33,382 nt of DNA. Origin: Lachnospiraceae bacterium (GTDB lineage Bacteria > Bacillota > Clostridia > Lachnospirales > Lachnospiraceae). Where the stretch lies: the NCBI GenBank assembly GCA_024691125.1, contig JAILNV010000180.1, positions 1 through 33,382 of the forward strand, read 5' to 3'. The translations under genes were made by a program, and so were the position numbers. The notes beneath the pieces are model-generated. The model did no database searches, was not told the DNA's origin, and worked only from the letters and a program-made list of their open reading frames with translations. Positions within the stretch are counted from its first letter, which is position 1, and each line of letters starts with the position of its first letter. Positions 16,838-25,063 of this stretch are shown here, piece by piece.

Positions 16838-17824
16838 ATGGGCGAAGTTAAGCTGAGTGTAATTTTTATAACATACAATCATGAGAAATATGTGGAAAAG
16901 GCTCTCAGGAGTGTCTGTGAACAGGAGACGGATTTCCCGTTTGAGGTAGTGGTGGGAGAGGACTGTTCGACTGATTCAACTCGCGAGATATTAAGAAAGG
17001 TGACAGCCGAGTACCCTGATAAAGTCAGGCTTCTTTTCCGCGAGAAGAATTTCGGACGTCCTACACTTAATGTTTACAACACGACCATGGAATGTAAGGG
17101 CGAGTACCTTGCCTATTTAGAGGGTGACGATTATTGGACAGATAATCATAAATTACAGAAGCAGGTGTCATTTCTGGAAGAACATCCTGAGTATATCGCA
17201 TGCACGCACGGATGTATGATGGTTGATGAGAACGGGAAAGAGATAAAGGATACAGAGACGCTGAAGGTTGGGCATCTGTATAAGTGGTCGGGAAGATTTA
17301 CCTATGATGATTATAAGCATTCCGGGAAGTGGCCGGGCCATTATGCATCTGTGGTATCAAGGAATATTTATACTGAAGGAAGGTATGATTATACGATCCT
17401 GTACAGAGCCCATGATTTTGTTGATGATGCACTTATCCTTCTCTTTCTTCTTATTCAGGGAGACATATACAGGATGGATGAAGCGATGAGTGCCTGGAGA
17501 TATGTTAAGAAGAGCGGAGGAAGCAACTGGAACTCTCTTGCGATGCAGAGAAACCTTATTAAGGATGACTGCTATCTTAATTCGACGATGACTAAGTGGG
17601 TGGAGGAGTCGGTGGGACTCACCGGTCATGCTGAGATCCGCTGTAAGAAGGATTTCCTGACGGCGCTTAACATGTATCTGCATAAGCCGGATAAGGATAA
17701 TAAGAAATTCCTTAAGGATATGTTCGAATATAATATAAAGCATGTGGTCATGAAGGATAAGCCGGTATCGCTGCTGCGGTACAGCGTGAAGTGTGTATTT
17801 GAGAAGCTGGTAAAAAGACAATAA
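16838..17824 (+). CDS. GT2-family glycosyltransferase
   Basis: The 328-residue protein starts directly with a GT-A fold: LSVIFITYNHEKYVEKAL, then VVVGEDCSTDST, then the metal- and sugar-nucleotide-binding LEGDDYWTD around residue 93. It should transfer a sugar from a nucleotide sugar to a growing glycan at the inner membrane face. No membrane helix is seen. Its stop codon overlaps the start of the fucosyltransferase (TAATG), so the two are translationally coupled and probably add successive sugars. The acceptor and donor cannot be read from the sequence. Confidence 0.9.
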   Translation: MGEVKLSVIFITYNHEKYVEKALRSVCEQETDFPFEVVVGEDCSTDSTREILRKVTAEYPDKVRLLFREKNFGRPTLNVYNTTMECKGEYLAYLEGDDYWTDNHKLQKQVSFLEEHPEYIACTHGCMMVDENGKEIKDTETLKVGHLYKWSGRFTYDDYKHSGKWPGHYASVVSRNIYTEGRYDYTILYRAHDFVDDALILLFLLIQGDIYRMDEAMSAWRYVKKSGGSNWNSLAMQRNLIKDDCYLNSTMTKWVEESVGLTGHAEIRCKKDFLTALNMYLHKPDKDNKKFLKDMFEYNIKHVVMKDKPVSLLRYSVKCVFEKLVKRQ

Positions 17825-18915
17825 TGATAATAGTACGTTTTACAAGCGGTCTGGGGAATCAGATGTTTCAGTATTCGTTCTACCGCTTTCTTAAAAACAT
17901 ATATAAGGACACACAGGTTAAGGCAGACCTGACCTGGTTCTATGCGAACAATGACCATCACGGCTATGAGCTTCAGAGGATATTCGGTGCTGCGAGATGT
18001 TCGGATTTCGATGTTGAAGAGGCGACAAAAAGGGAAATATTCAGGACTGTTGGACTGCTTCCCAATCTGTGGCAGCCAAAGAGTATGATCACCGGAGGGG
18101 CGAAGACTTTTGATAAGGAAAGTGTACTCGATTCCTTTAAACCGGAACAGAGCTTCAGACAGGGCAGATTCACACAGGCTCAGGCAGCATGGTTTGAAAA
18201 GTTCAGAAGATATCCGAACAGAATAATACGTGAATTTACGCAAAAGATACGAGAACCGTATATAATTGATCAGTTGAGTGGGAAGATATGCAATGATGAT
18301 GTGATCGGGAGCGGTCCGGCTGGTAAAACATATAATGAAATGTATGATAAGGTCACCCATCTTGATATAAGTAAGGACTGGTATATGACCGGCTTCTGGA
18401 TCGAAGAAAAATATTTAATGGGCAGGCTTGATGAAATGCGCAGGCATTTCAGATTCCCGGAGATAACAGACGACAGGAACAAAAGAATTGCTGATGAGAT
18501 AATGTCATGTAATTCCGTAAGCCTTCATGTAAGGAGGGGGGACTACCTTTCGCAGACCTATGCAAATATGTTTGTCGCACTGGGAAGGGAATATTATGAA
18601 AGAGCGGCCGGTTATATTAAAGGCAGAGTCGAAGAACCGCGGTTTTTCATCTTTTCGGATGATCCCGGATTTGTAAGAGAAGAGTTCGCATGGCTCGACA
18701 ATAAATATATCGTAACAGGCAATGAAGGTGATGACAGCTTCAGGGATATGCAGCTTATGGGCCTGTGCAGGCACAACATTACAGCCAATTCCACCTTCAG
18801 CCAGTGGGGTGCCCTGCTTAACGGTAATGAGGAACATATCACGGTTTATCCTGCAGCGTATCTTAAGGACAGGGATAATGAGATGAAATATTTTGACGGA
18901 TGGGTGCGTTTGTGA
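17824..18915 (+). CDS. GT11 alpha-1,2-fucosyltransferase
   Basis: The 363-residue protein carries the family hallmarks: FTSGLGNQMFQYSFYRFL at the N-terminus, the GDP-fucose binding HVRRGDYL in the middle and NSTFSQWGALL near the end (usually NSTFSWWGA). GT11 enzymes move fucose from GDP-fucose to the 2-hydroxyl of galactose in capsules, O-antigens and mimicry glycans. Overlap with the upstream GT2 gene and the flippase before it suggests a fucosylated surface glycan. A stretch of about 90 residues (roughly 90-180) before HVRRGDY is longer than in compact family members. GDP-fucose synthesis genes are not in the window. Confidence 0.9.
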   Translation: MIIVRFTSGLGNQMFQYSFYRFLKNIYKDTQVKADLTWFYANNDHHGYELQRIFGAARCSDFDVEEATKREIFRTVGLLPNLWQPKSMITGGAKTFDKESVLDSFKPEQSFRQGRFTQAQAAWFEKFRRYPNRIIREFTQKIREPYIIDQLSGKICNDDVIGSGPAGKTYNEMYDKVTHLDISKDWYMTGFWIEEKYLMGRLDEMRRHFRFPEITDDRNKRIADEIMSCNSVSLHVRRGDYLSQTYANMFVALGREYYERAAGYIKGRVEEPRFFIFSDDPGFVREEFAWLDNKYIVTGNEGDDSFRDMQLMGLCRHNITANSTFSQWGALLNGNEEHITVYPAAYLKDRDNEMKYFDGWVRL

Positions 18916-18930
18916 GATGAATTATGCTGA

Positions 18931-18954
18931 CTGTTCAGAACAGGTTAGTAATAC
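18931..18954 (+). repeat. Palindrome related to the recurring intergenic element
   Basis: CTGTTC-A-GAACAG (18931-18943) is a perfect 6-base dyad, followed by GTTAGTAATAC. It compares with CTGTTC-T-GAATAG-TTACA of the recurring element, and may show that the core is an operator-like dyad. It lies upstream of a TACAAT (18986-18991) that may be the -10 of the SGNH gene. Confidence 0.4.
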
Positions 18955-19014
18955 TATGTATTTTCGATGTTGTGGATTCATCCGATACAATGATTTTGTG
19001 ATAAGATAAGGAAC

Positions 19015-20430
19015 ATGAGTAAAAAAAGAGGAAAGCGCAGTCAAAAAAAGAATATTCTTCGAAACAGGTGGGTGAGAAATATTGTTGACAGAATGCCTGT
19101 GAAAGTCAGACGCTTCTTAAGGAATAAGTACGCAGTCGGAAGCGCAGTCATACTGGTGGCAATAGTGGTCATCATACTTGTTGCGCTAAGTATTTCCGCA
19201 AAGCCTGCGGAAGTAGCAGGTGTCGAAAAGGATGAAGAAGGCAATATCATTTACATAATCGACGAAAAAGGAAATAAGGTGGCGGTATCCTCGGTAGATG
19301 ATGATTCGCTGGTACTCCAGAATGAAAAGTATGTGGAGAAGGCTGAGGAGGATCCGACAATCCTTGCATACAATGAAAACACCCGGGAAGGATATATGAA
19401 TAATTGTATTTTCCTCGGAGATTCACGTACGGTGGCAATGGTGAGCTACGGCTTTATTTCGGATTCCAACGCACTGGCCAAGATCGGTATATCACACTGG
19501 CAGGTTCTGTCTACAACCTTCACACAGAATTCCGGAAACAAATATACACTGACAGATTATCTGAGAGCTCACAAAGAGCCTGTTATTTACGTCTGTTATG
19601 GAGTTAACGGCCTTAACGGTATGCCTGAAGATAAATATGAGAGTACCTACACGGAGCTGGTTGACAGGATAATCGAACTTGCGGGTGACCGGCATATTGT
19701 GCTGATGTCCATCTGGCCCGTTGATGATAACGGCAGATACAGAGGATCTGTAAAGAATGAATGGGTTGATAAATATAATGATTTTTTATATGGCCTGGCT
19801 GTTGAGAAGGGACTGCATTATCTTGACGTTGCTTCGATACTAAAGGATGACAAGGGAAGCATTAAGAAGGAATATGATTCGGGAGACGGTCTTCATTATA
19901 AGGCGTCAGCATATAATGATATCCTTGATTATATTATCCATCATCCGGTACCCGGTGTGTCCGATGAGGGAGAATTCGTTGTTCATTACGTAAAGCCTCG
20001 AGGTGAGTATAAGGAGATAATGACAGAGGAGCCTGTACTTCCGCAGACGACTAAGATAGAGGGTGACGATTACACATTCCAGATTCCCAATTTCATGCCT
20101 TCTGTTACGGATGTTCCAACACCTGTGCCCGCTCAGGAACCTCAATATGAGGAGAAAAAGGAAGAAGAACAAAGGCCTTCCGATGAGCAGGATAAGCAGA
20201 ATGAAGTGAAGCCGACAGAACATCCGACTCCTGCTCCGACACCCCAGCCAACACCGGAGCCGGAAAAACCTGAAGAGCCTTTACCGGAGGAGCCCAAACA
20301 GGAGGAACCAAAGCCTGAAGAGCCTAAACCGGAGGAGCCTAAGCCGGAAGAACCGGGGAATGATAATCCGGCTCCGGGTTCAAACAGTAATCCTGAAGAA
20401 AGTGAACAGACCGGTAATGAGAACATGTGA
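19015..20430 (+). CDS. Membrane-anchored SGNH/GDSL hydrolase with Pro/Glu-rich tail
   Basis: A very basic N-terminus (1-40) precedes one membrane helix (about 41-61), so the rest of the 471 residues should lie outside. The SGNH domain spans about 128-310: catalytic Ser137 in FLGDSRT, Asn198 in YGVNGLN, and the Asp291/His294 pair in SGDGLHYKAS. Such enzymes are esterases that often remove acetyl groups from polysaccharide or peptidoglycan. The tail from about 350 is low-complexity, rich in Pro, Glu and Thr with PEEPK repeats; no LPxTG sorting motif is seen. Its position after glycan genes fits a role in modifying a surface glycan. The AlaX gene begins 9 bases after its stop. Confidence 0.85.
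   Translation: MSKKRGKRSQKKNILRNRWVRNIVDRMPVKVRRFLRNKYAVGSAVILVAIVVIILVALSISAKPAEVAGVEKDEEGNIIYIIDEKGNKVAVSSVDDDSLVLQNEKYVEKAEEDPTILAYNENTREGYMNNCIFLGDSRTVAMVSYGFISDSNALAKIGISHWQVLSTTFTQNSGNKYTLTDYLRAHKEPVIYVCYGVNGLNGMPEDKYESTYTELVDRIIELAGDRHIVLMSIWPVDDNGRYRGSVKNEWVDKYNDFLYGLAVEKGLHYLDVASILKDDKGSIKKEYDSGDGLHYKASAYNDILDYIIHHPVPGVSDEGEFVVHYVKPRGEYKEIMTEEPVLPQTTKIEGDDYTFQIPNFMPSVTDVPTPVPAQEPQYEEKKEEEQRPSDEQDKQNEVKPTEHPTPAPTPQPTPEPEKPEEPLPEEPKQEEPKPEEPKPEEPKPEEPGNDNPAPGSNSNPEESEQTGNENM
20260..20355 (+). repeat. 15-base tandem repeats encoding PEEPK
   Basis: Imperfect 15-base units encode PLPEEPK, QEEPK, PEEPK, PEEPK and PEEPG in the tail of the SGNH hydrolase. The copies differ at third positions (CCTGAAGAGCCTAAA, CCGGAGGAGCCTAAG), so they are not a very recent expansion. 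A Pro-Thr-rich segment precedes them. Confidence 0.85.
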
Positions 20431-20439
20431 GAAAGCTAT

Positions 20440-21714
20440 ATGAGAAAAATATATGAGACTGACAGCTATATAAAGGAATATGAGACGGTTGTAACCGCAT
20501 CCGGAAAGCTTGATGACGGACGGTACTATGTTGAGCTTGATGAAACCATTTTCTTTCCCGAAGAGGGTGGACAGAATGCAGATACCGGGACTCTGAGTAT
20601 CTTGAAAAAGTGTGATGGACCGGTAGCAGATCCGACAGCGAAGGATATAGAGAAAAATATTATAACAGAGGGAAATTGTATCAGACTTACAGGAGGCATC
20701 ATAAGAAGAGGGGATGCCGTCAATGATGATCTGATCAGGTATATTGTCAATAAACCTGTTGAAGCAGGGAGCAGGGTCTTATGCAGGCTTGACTGGGATG
20801 ATCGTTATGACAGGATGCAGAACCACAGTGGTGAGCATATTCTGACAGGTGTAATACATAACAGGTACGGTTTTGACAATGTCGGTTTTCATCTAAGCGA
20901 TATGGGTTTTGTAACGCTGGATCTAAGCGGTGTGCTCACATATGAACAGGTAATAGAAGCCGAGAAGGAAGCAAACAGGGCCATATATGCCAATATGCCG
21001 ATAAGGGACTGCTATCCGACGAAGGATGAGCTTAAGAACATAGATTACAGGAGCAAGATTGATATAGAGGGTCAGGTTAGACTTATTGTTATAGGTGGCA
21101 TGACGGATACATCGTACTCTGATTGTCTGGATGTCTGCGCCTGCTGTGCACCGCATGTTGCAAGGACAGGAGAGATCGGGATAATTAAGGTCATTTCGGT
21201 AATAAACTGGAAGGGTGGTATCAGGATATCAATGCTGTGCGGGAGACGCGCACTTGAACATATCAATAAAGAGCATGATCTTCTTACGGAAACGGCAAGG
21301 TCTCTGTCCACAGAGGCTGTTAATGTTCCGGCTATGGTTGAACAGCATAAAAAGGAAATATCAGAGCTTAAATACAGAGTAAGTGAAATATTAAAACAGA
21401 CGATCACAGACAGGATAATGAATGCAAACGGAGATGAAATGCGTCTTGTTTTTGTGGACGGTGATTATCCGGCCGATATCATGAAGGATATATATAATAC
21501 GCTTACCGGGAAATATTATGGATATGTTGGCGTATTTGCCGGAGATGACGAACATGGATACCGGTATAATGCAGGCAGCAGGGATCATGATTCGAGAGAA
21601 CTGGCAGCAGGCCTTAAGGAGCGCTTCGGAGCTAAGGGCGGAGGTTCGCCGCAGATGATTCAGGGAAGGATCACAGCATCTGAGGAAGAGATTAAGGAGT
21701 ATTTTAAATTATAA
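20440..21714 (+). CDS. AlaX-type alanyl-tRNA editing protein with DHHA1 domain
   Basis: The 424-residue protein lacks a synthetase core but has the AlaRS second additional domain. A GGQ (43-45) is followed by the zinc and deacylation motif HSGEH (129-133) and by C-x3-H (Cys235 to His239). A coiled coil follows, and then a C-terminal DHHA1 domain with the GAKGGGSP turn. This long AlaX form trims Ser or Gly mischarged on tRNA-Ala in the cytosol. It begins 9 bases after the SGNH hydrolase stop, which suggests co-transcription, although the functions seem unrelated. All zinc ligands are present. Confidence 0.92.
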   Translation: MRKIYETDSYIKEYETVVTASGKLDDGRYYVELDETIFFPEEGGQNADTGTLSILKKCDGPVADPTAKDIEKNIITEGNCIRLTGGIIRRGDAVNDDLIRYIVNKPVEAGSRVLCRLDWDDRYDRMQNHSGEHILTGVIHNRYGFDNVGFHLSDMGFVTLDLSGVLTYEQVIEAEKEANRAIYANMPIRDCYPTKDELKNIDYRSKIDIEGQVRLIVIGGMTDTSYSDCLDVCACCAPHVARTGEIGIIKVISVINWKGGIRISMLCGRRALEHINKEHDLLTETARSLSTEAVNVPAMVEQHKKEISELKYRVSEILKQTITDRIMNANGDEMRLVFVDGDYPADIMKDIYNTLTGKYYGYVGVFAGDDEHGYRYNAGSRDHDSRELAAGLKERFGAKGGGSPQMIQGRITASEEEIKEYFKL

Positions 21715-21742
21715 AATATATGTACTGTTCTGAATAGTTACA
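21713..21742 (+). repeat. Recurring intergenic element, full copy
   Basis: AAAATATATG-TACTGTTCTG-AATAGTTACA starts immediately before the stop of the AlaX gene and ends 35 bases before the HAD phosphatase ATG. The block is identical to the copy at 32632-32661 except for one base (A versus G). Confidence 0.75.
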
Positions 21743-21777
21743 GATAAGTGATCAATGGGAGTGATAAGTAGTATATT

Positions 21778-22389
21778 ATGAAAAATATGGATACGGATAA
21801 AAGTATAACAACAATAATCTTCGATATAGGAAATGTGCTGGTTGATTTCTGCTGGAAGGATTTCATAGCAGGATTCGGATATGAAGAGGATATTCAGAAG
21901 AGGATAGCTGCGGCAAGTGTACTGACAAAGGACTGGAGTGAGTATGACAGGGGAGTGCTCACGCAGAAGGAAATAATAGACAGATTTGTTCGGAACGCTC
22001 CGGAGCTTGAGAATGAGATCAGAAGAACTTATGATAAGCTGACGGGACTTCTTATCCAATATGATTATACCAAACCGTGGATAAGGGAACTTAAAGAAAA
22101 AGGGTACAGAGTATTGTACCTTTCCAATTTTTCGAGGATGGCGGAGACCGACTGTGAAAAGGAGCTTGATTTTATTCCTCTTACAGATGGAGGTATCCTG
22201 TCATATAAGGTTAAGCTTATAAAGCCCGATCCTGCGATATATGAACTGCTTACCGATACCTATGATCTGGTTCCTGATGAATGTCTGTTCTTTGATGATA
22301 CTCCGGTCAATGTCGAAGCTGCAAGGAAGCATGGGTATAATGCTTATGTATTTGAAGGATATGATGAGGCAAGGAATTTAATACCATGA
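21778..22389 (+). CDS. HAD-superfamily sugar-phosphatase-like hydrolase (YihX type)
   Basis: The 203-residue protein has all four HAD motifs: IFDIGNVLVDF with nucleophile Asp16, YLSNFS with Ser116, Lys149 in LIKPDP, and FFDDTPVN with Asp173-Asp174. The D-x-G-N-V form of motif I and the helical cap after it resemble YihX, an alpha-glucose-1-phosphatase, although the substrate is not determined by sequence. It is preceded by a full copy of the recurring element. The ribosome binding site is weak and the second ATG (21787) is possible. It converges with the GT39-like gene, 26 bases away. Confidence 0.85.
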   Translation: MKNMDTDKSITTIIFDIGNVLVDFCWKDFIAGFGYEEDIQKRIAAASVLTKDWSEYDRGVLTQKEIIDRFVRNAPELENEIRRTYDKLTGLLIQYDYTKPWIRELKEKGYRVLYLSNFSRMAETDCEKELDFIPLTDGGILSYKVKLIKPDPAIYELLTDTYDLVPDECLFFDDTPVNVEAARKHGYNAYVFEGYDEARNLIP

Positions 22390-22415
22390 GTTATGATAAG
22401 TCTGCCTAAGGCGGA

Positions 22416-24146
22416 TCATTCTCTCAGAAGATAAACAAGTCCGACATCTGTAGAATAGATACAATCATATTTACGCCTGACTATCTCGTCCATCTGCGGA
22501 AGATAATCAGGAAGCGTATTGGAGCATATCATCCACTTGGGAGGAGTGTTTTCCATAAAGTCAAACAGCTCCTGTTCTATTGATGGCTCCAAAGCTATGA
22601 AATACTGAAGATTGACCATATATTTATTACACGGAAGAATATCGTTTATCTCATACCATTGCATGTCAATATCAAATGAAAAGACGCTGTCCCTGTCATT
22701 TTCGGGAATCAGCAGCCCCATGTTTTTTGAGTTCCTGTAGTAATTGCTCTGAAATTCTTCATCAGATCTGTTTAAGAAGAGCTTAACTGTACCGATGCTT
22801 TCGCCGGTATAATGAAATACAAAGATAAATATAAAAAGCCAGCAAAGGCTCTGCTTTAAATTTTTAAACAGTATGAGAGGGTCGTACAGCTTAAGAAAGA
22901 AGATGAGAGACATGAGCATACAGGGCATTCCGGTTATGAAATAGTATATAAATGAGTCGCCAAGATGAAGCGCAAGATAAGTGACTACGGACATCGGCAG
23001 TAAGAGTATGCTGATGTTATGCGGAAGCCTTGTATCCGATGTGTTTCTTTCTGTGTTGCTGCCTTTCCCGGCGCCGCCGGATATTTCTGTGGTACTTTGA
23101 GCGGATATTTTGTCCGGTTCACAATCAGGGGTGTCGGTATGGGACACGCCTGTACTGCAATTACCTTCAAACATATGCAGAATAATAAATACTATCGAAA
23201 AGCTTACTCCGGAAAGCTTTACTTCCAGATCTACAGAGACTGCGTGGGAGAGATCCCTGGAACGGTTGAAACCAAAGATGAAGGTACAGTAGAGCATCTT
23301 TAGAATACTGTTATGATAACCATAATAAATAAGCAGTGGCAGAAAAGCGATCATTGCTCCCAGAGTAAGATAGAGAATATAATACCCTAACTGCCTGAAT
23401 TCCTTATGTATGAGAAGAAGGATAAAGACGCCGGTAACAAGACCAATAAGTGGTGATCCCGCAGTAATCTTTGAGAAGGTCATGAAAGTAAAACAGATGC
23501 CGGTTATGAATGATGTAAGGTACAGACCATCGTTGTGACCGTCAAATGTAAAGCACTTGAGATTCAGCCATATGACCAAAAGATTCAGAGGCAGACAGAA
23601 TTCCTCAAGACAGTTACCTCCCCACAGCATTGATATATATGCAAGAAGGAAGAAGACAATAATGCCAAGGGTCTTCTTTTTTGAGATATACATGGTTCCG
23701 ATATTGTAAATGAGGATAAGAGATGCAAACAGGTGGAGGATCTCAAGGATAAAAAGTCCTGTATGACCTTTGTGTATAAGCTGTCCGAGAGCCTGTATGA
23801 AGAAGAAATACGGTCCCTTAAGATCGTAGAAATCCCTGTACGGAACCATACCTTTCAGCATTCCTCTTCCGACCAGGGTAAAGAAGCTTGCGTCACATCC
23901 GTACCAGTTCTTATATCGGGGGCTTATCCATAATGAAAATGAATACATGAACAGGAAAGATATAATGAAAAATGCAGCATAGGTGAGCTGCCGGGCGGTT
24001 CTGTCCGGAAGACTGTATATACGTTCTTTAAACCGGGTGATTGTATGTCGCATATGTTTTCCACAACCTCTGAGCCTGTTTGGGACAGCCGCCAGTCTGT
24101 AATCTATATCTGCACCGGCACTTTTTCCGCTTCCTTTGAAGTACAT
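22416..24146 (-). CDS. GT39-like polytopic membrane glycosyltransferase
   Basis: This protein of up to 576 residues has about ten hydrophobic helices. A first outer loop carries WYGCDASFFTLVGRGMLKGMVPYRDFYDLKGP, the acidic-loop pattern of GT-C enzymes (PMT/ArnT/GT39) that use polyprenyl-phosphate sugars outside the membrane. An unusually polar loop rich in Ser, Thr, Asp and Gly sits between helices near residues 330-372. The C-terminal domain after the last helix is outside. ATG 24146 has no ribosome binding site. ATG 24053 (MRHTITRFK) has GTGGAAAA shortly upstream and lies just before the first helix, so a 545-residue form is plausible. It may decorate a surface polymer. Confidence 0.8.
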   Translation of the reverse strand: MYFKGSGKSAGADIDYRLAAVPNRLRGCGKHMRHTITRFKERIYSLPDRTARQLTYAAFFIISFLFMYSFSLWISPRYKNWYGCDASFFTLVGRGMLKGMVPYRDFYDLKGPYFFFIQALGQLIHKGHTGLFILEILHLFASLILIYNIGTMYISKKKTLGIIVFFLLAYISMLWGGNCLEEFCLPLNLLVIWLNLKCFTFDGHNDGLYLTSFITGICFTFMTFSKITAGSPLIGLVTGVFILLLIHKEFRQLGYYILYLTLGAMIAFLPLLIYYGYHNSILKMLYCTFIFGFNRSRDLSHAVSVDLEVKLSGVSFSIVFIILHMFEGNCSTGVSHTDTPDCEPDKISAQSTTEISGGAGKGSNTERNTSDTRLPHNISILLLPMSVVTYLALHLGDSFIYYFITGMPCMLMSLIFFLKLYDPLILFKNLKQSLCWLFIFIFVFHYTGESIGTVKLFLNRSDEEFQSNYYRNSKNMGLLIPENDRDSVFSFDIDMQWYEINDILPCNKYMVNLQYFIALEPSIEQELFDFMENTPPKWMICSNTLPDYLPQMDEIVRRKYDCIYSTDVGLVYLLRE

Positions 24147-24362
24147 AGGGGGAAGCCTGCAGAGCAGTTCCAGGAGCGTATGTATCTGCTTTACGATAGG
24201 GCGGATTTCATGTTATACTGAACTTAGCTGTCAAACAGTATGATCCTAGCTGCATGCCTGTGCATAAACATGCTGATGTCCGAGATTTATAATAACATTA
24301 TGGGGTTGATAAGGCAAACATGAACATCGGAATGAGTGAAAAAAGCAGGCATTATTCATATA
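24147..24362. other. Divergent intergenic region
   Basis: No gene is seen between the GT39-like gene and the conserved hypothetical gene. A TATAAT at 24288-24293 on the plus strand may be a -10 box, but its -35 is poor (TAAACA at 24265-24270). Confidence 0.4.
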
Positions 24363-24389
24363 TTATATATGCTGTTCTGAATAGTTACA
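24363..24389 (+). repeat. Recurring intergenic element, full core
   Basis: TTATATATG then CTGTTCTGAATAGTTACA. The core is identical to the copies at 21713 and 32632, with one or two bases missing before CTG. It ends 44 bases before the ATG of the conserved hypothetical gene. Confidence 0.75.
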
Positions 24390-24433
24390 TGAAAATTACA
24401 AAAACAGAGAGTGGTCATAAGGAGGGGTGAGTT

Positions 24434-24889
24434 ATGTCAGATACTGATGAAAGACTGAGCACCAGGATCAGGAATGAGTATATTAAGGATGTTGAACTGC
24501 TTTCGAAGTATATGAACTGGCTTGAAAAAACAAGCGGCCAACAGGTGGAAAGCTTCTACGATGGTGATGAAGAACAGAAGCTCATACAGATACCTGTCTA
24601 TGATTCCAATCTTCTTGCTTTCGTAAAGGATGTAAGGAAGACCGGTCTTATGGACAGGAATTACAGATATGTATATACAAGGCGCAGGATAAAGACTGTG
24701 GAAGATGAGCTGCATCTTATAAGGCATGCACATCTTAAGGATATTGATATATTCAAGGGGATACTCAGCAGCTATGTGATGCGTGGACAGACCAAGGGCG
24801 CAGTATGGGCCGAGGGAGTTAAGAACGGGGTATTCCTTGAGCTAATGCGCCGTATGACAGCATTGTTCTTTGCTACAAACGTAGATTAA
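24434..24889 (+). CDS. Conserved hypothetical protein of Lachnospiraceae
   Basis: This is a 151-residue soluble protein with a strong AAGGAGG ribosome binding site. It contains no catalytic motif that I know. The sequence is charged and helical at the N-terminus (YIKDVELLSKYMNWLEK), then reads IPVYDSNLLAFV, GLMDRNYRYVYTRRRIKT, and LKDIDIFKGILSSYVMRGQTKG. I recall similar proteins of unknown function in Roseburia-like genomes, but cannot name a family. No signal peptide or membrane helix is seen. It stands alone, with the recurring element upstream and a terminator downstream. Confidence 0.75.
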   Translation: MSDTDERLSTRIRNEYIKDVELLSKYMNWLEKTSGQQVESFYDGDEEQKLIQIPVYDSNLLAFVKDVRKTGLMDRNYRYVYTRRRIKTVEDELHLIRHAHLKDIDIFKGILSSYVMRGQTKGAVWAEGVKNGVFLELMRRMTALFFATNVD

Positions 24890-24939
24890 CAACCATGCGC
24901 AGGAAGAAAAATATATTATCATAATTTGCTGATTTAGAT

Positions 24940-24974
24940 ATATACTCTGCATCCCGCAGGGTATATTCTTCTTG
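24940..24974 (+). terminator. Rho-independent terminator after the conserved hypothetical gene
   Basis: ATATACTCTGC (24940-24950) pairs with GCAGGGTATAT (24956-24966) with one wobble and a 5-base loop, followed by TCTTCTT. Confidence 0.75.
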
Positions 24975-25063
24975 TAACAGGTCATATACAGACAGAGAAC
25001 CATATTAAGTCTTGGTATTATGACCGATCATATAAAAATCATAAGAGGAAAGGCGGAAGCATT

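Noticed and set aside
18931..18943. CTGTTC-A-GAACAG considered as a LexA (SOS) box
   Set aside because: The Firmicute SOS box is CGAAC-N4-GTTCG with the opposite arrangement of arms. No SOS gene follows.
20260..20355. Tandem DNA repeats considered as a CRISPR or regulatory array
   Set aside because: They are in frame, code for PEEPK units and vary at third codon positions, as expected for a repeat protein tail.
22400..22416. Hairpin TCTGCC/GGCGGA between the HAD and GT39-like genes as a terminator
   Set aside because: The stem is only six pairs with a wobble, overlaps the GT39-like stop codon and has no T tract on either strand.
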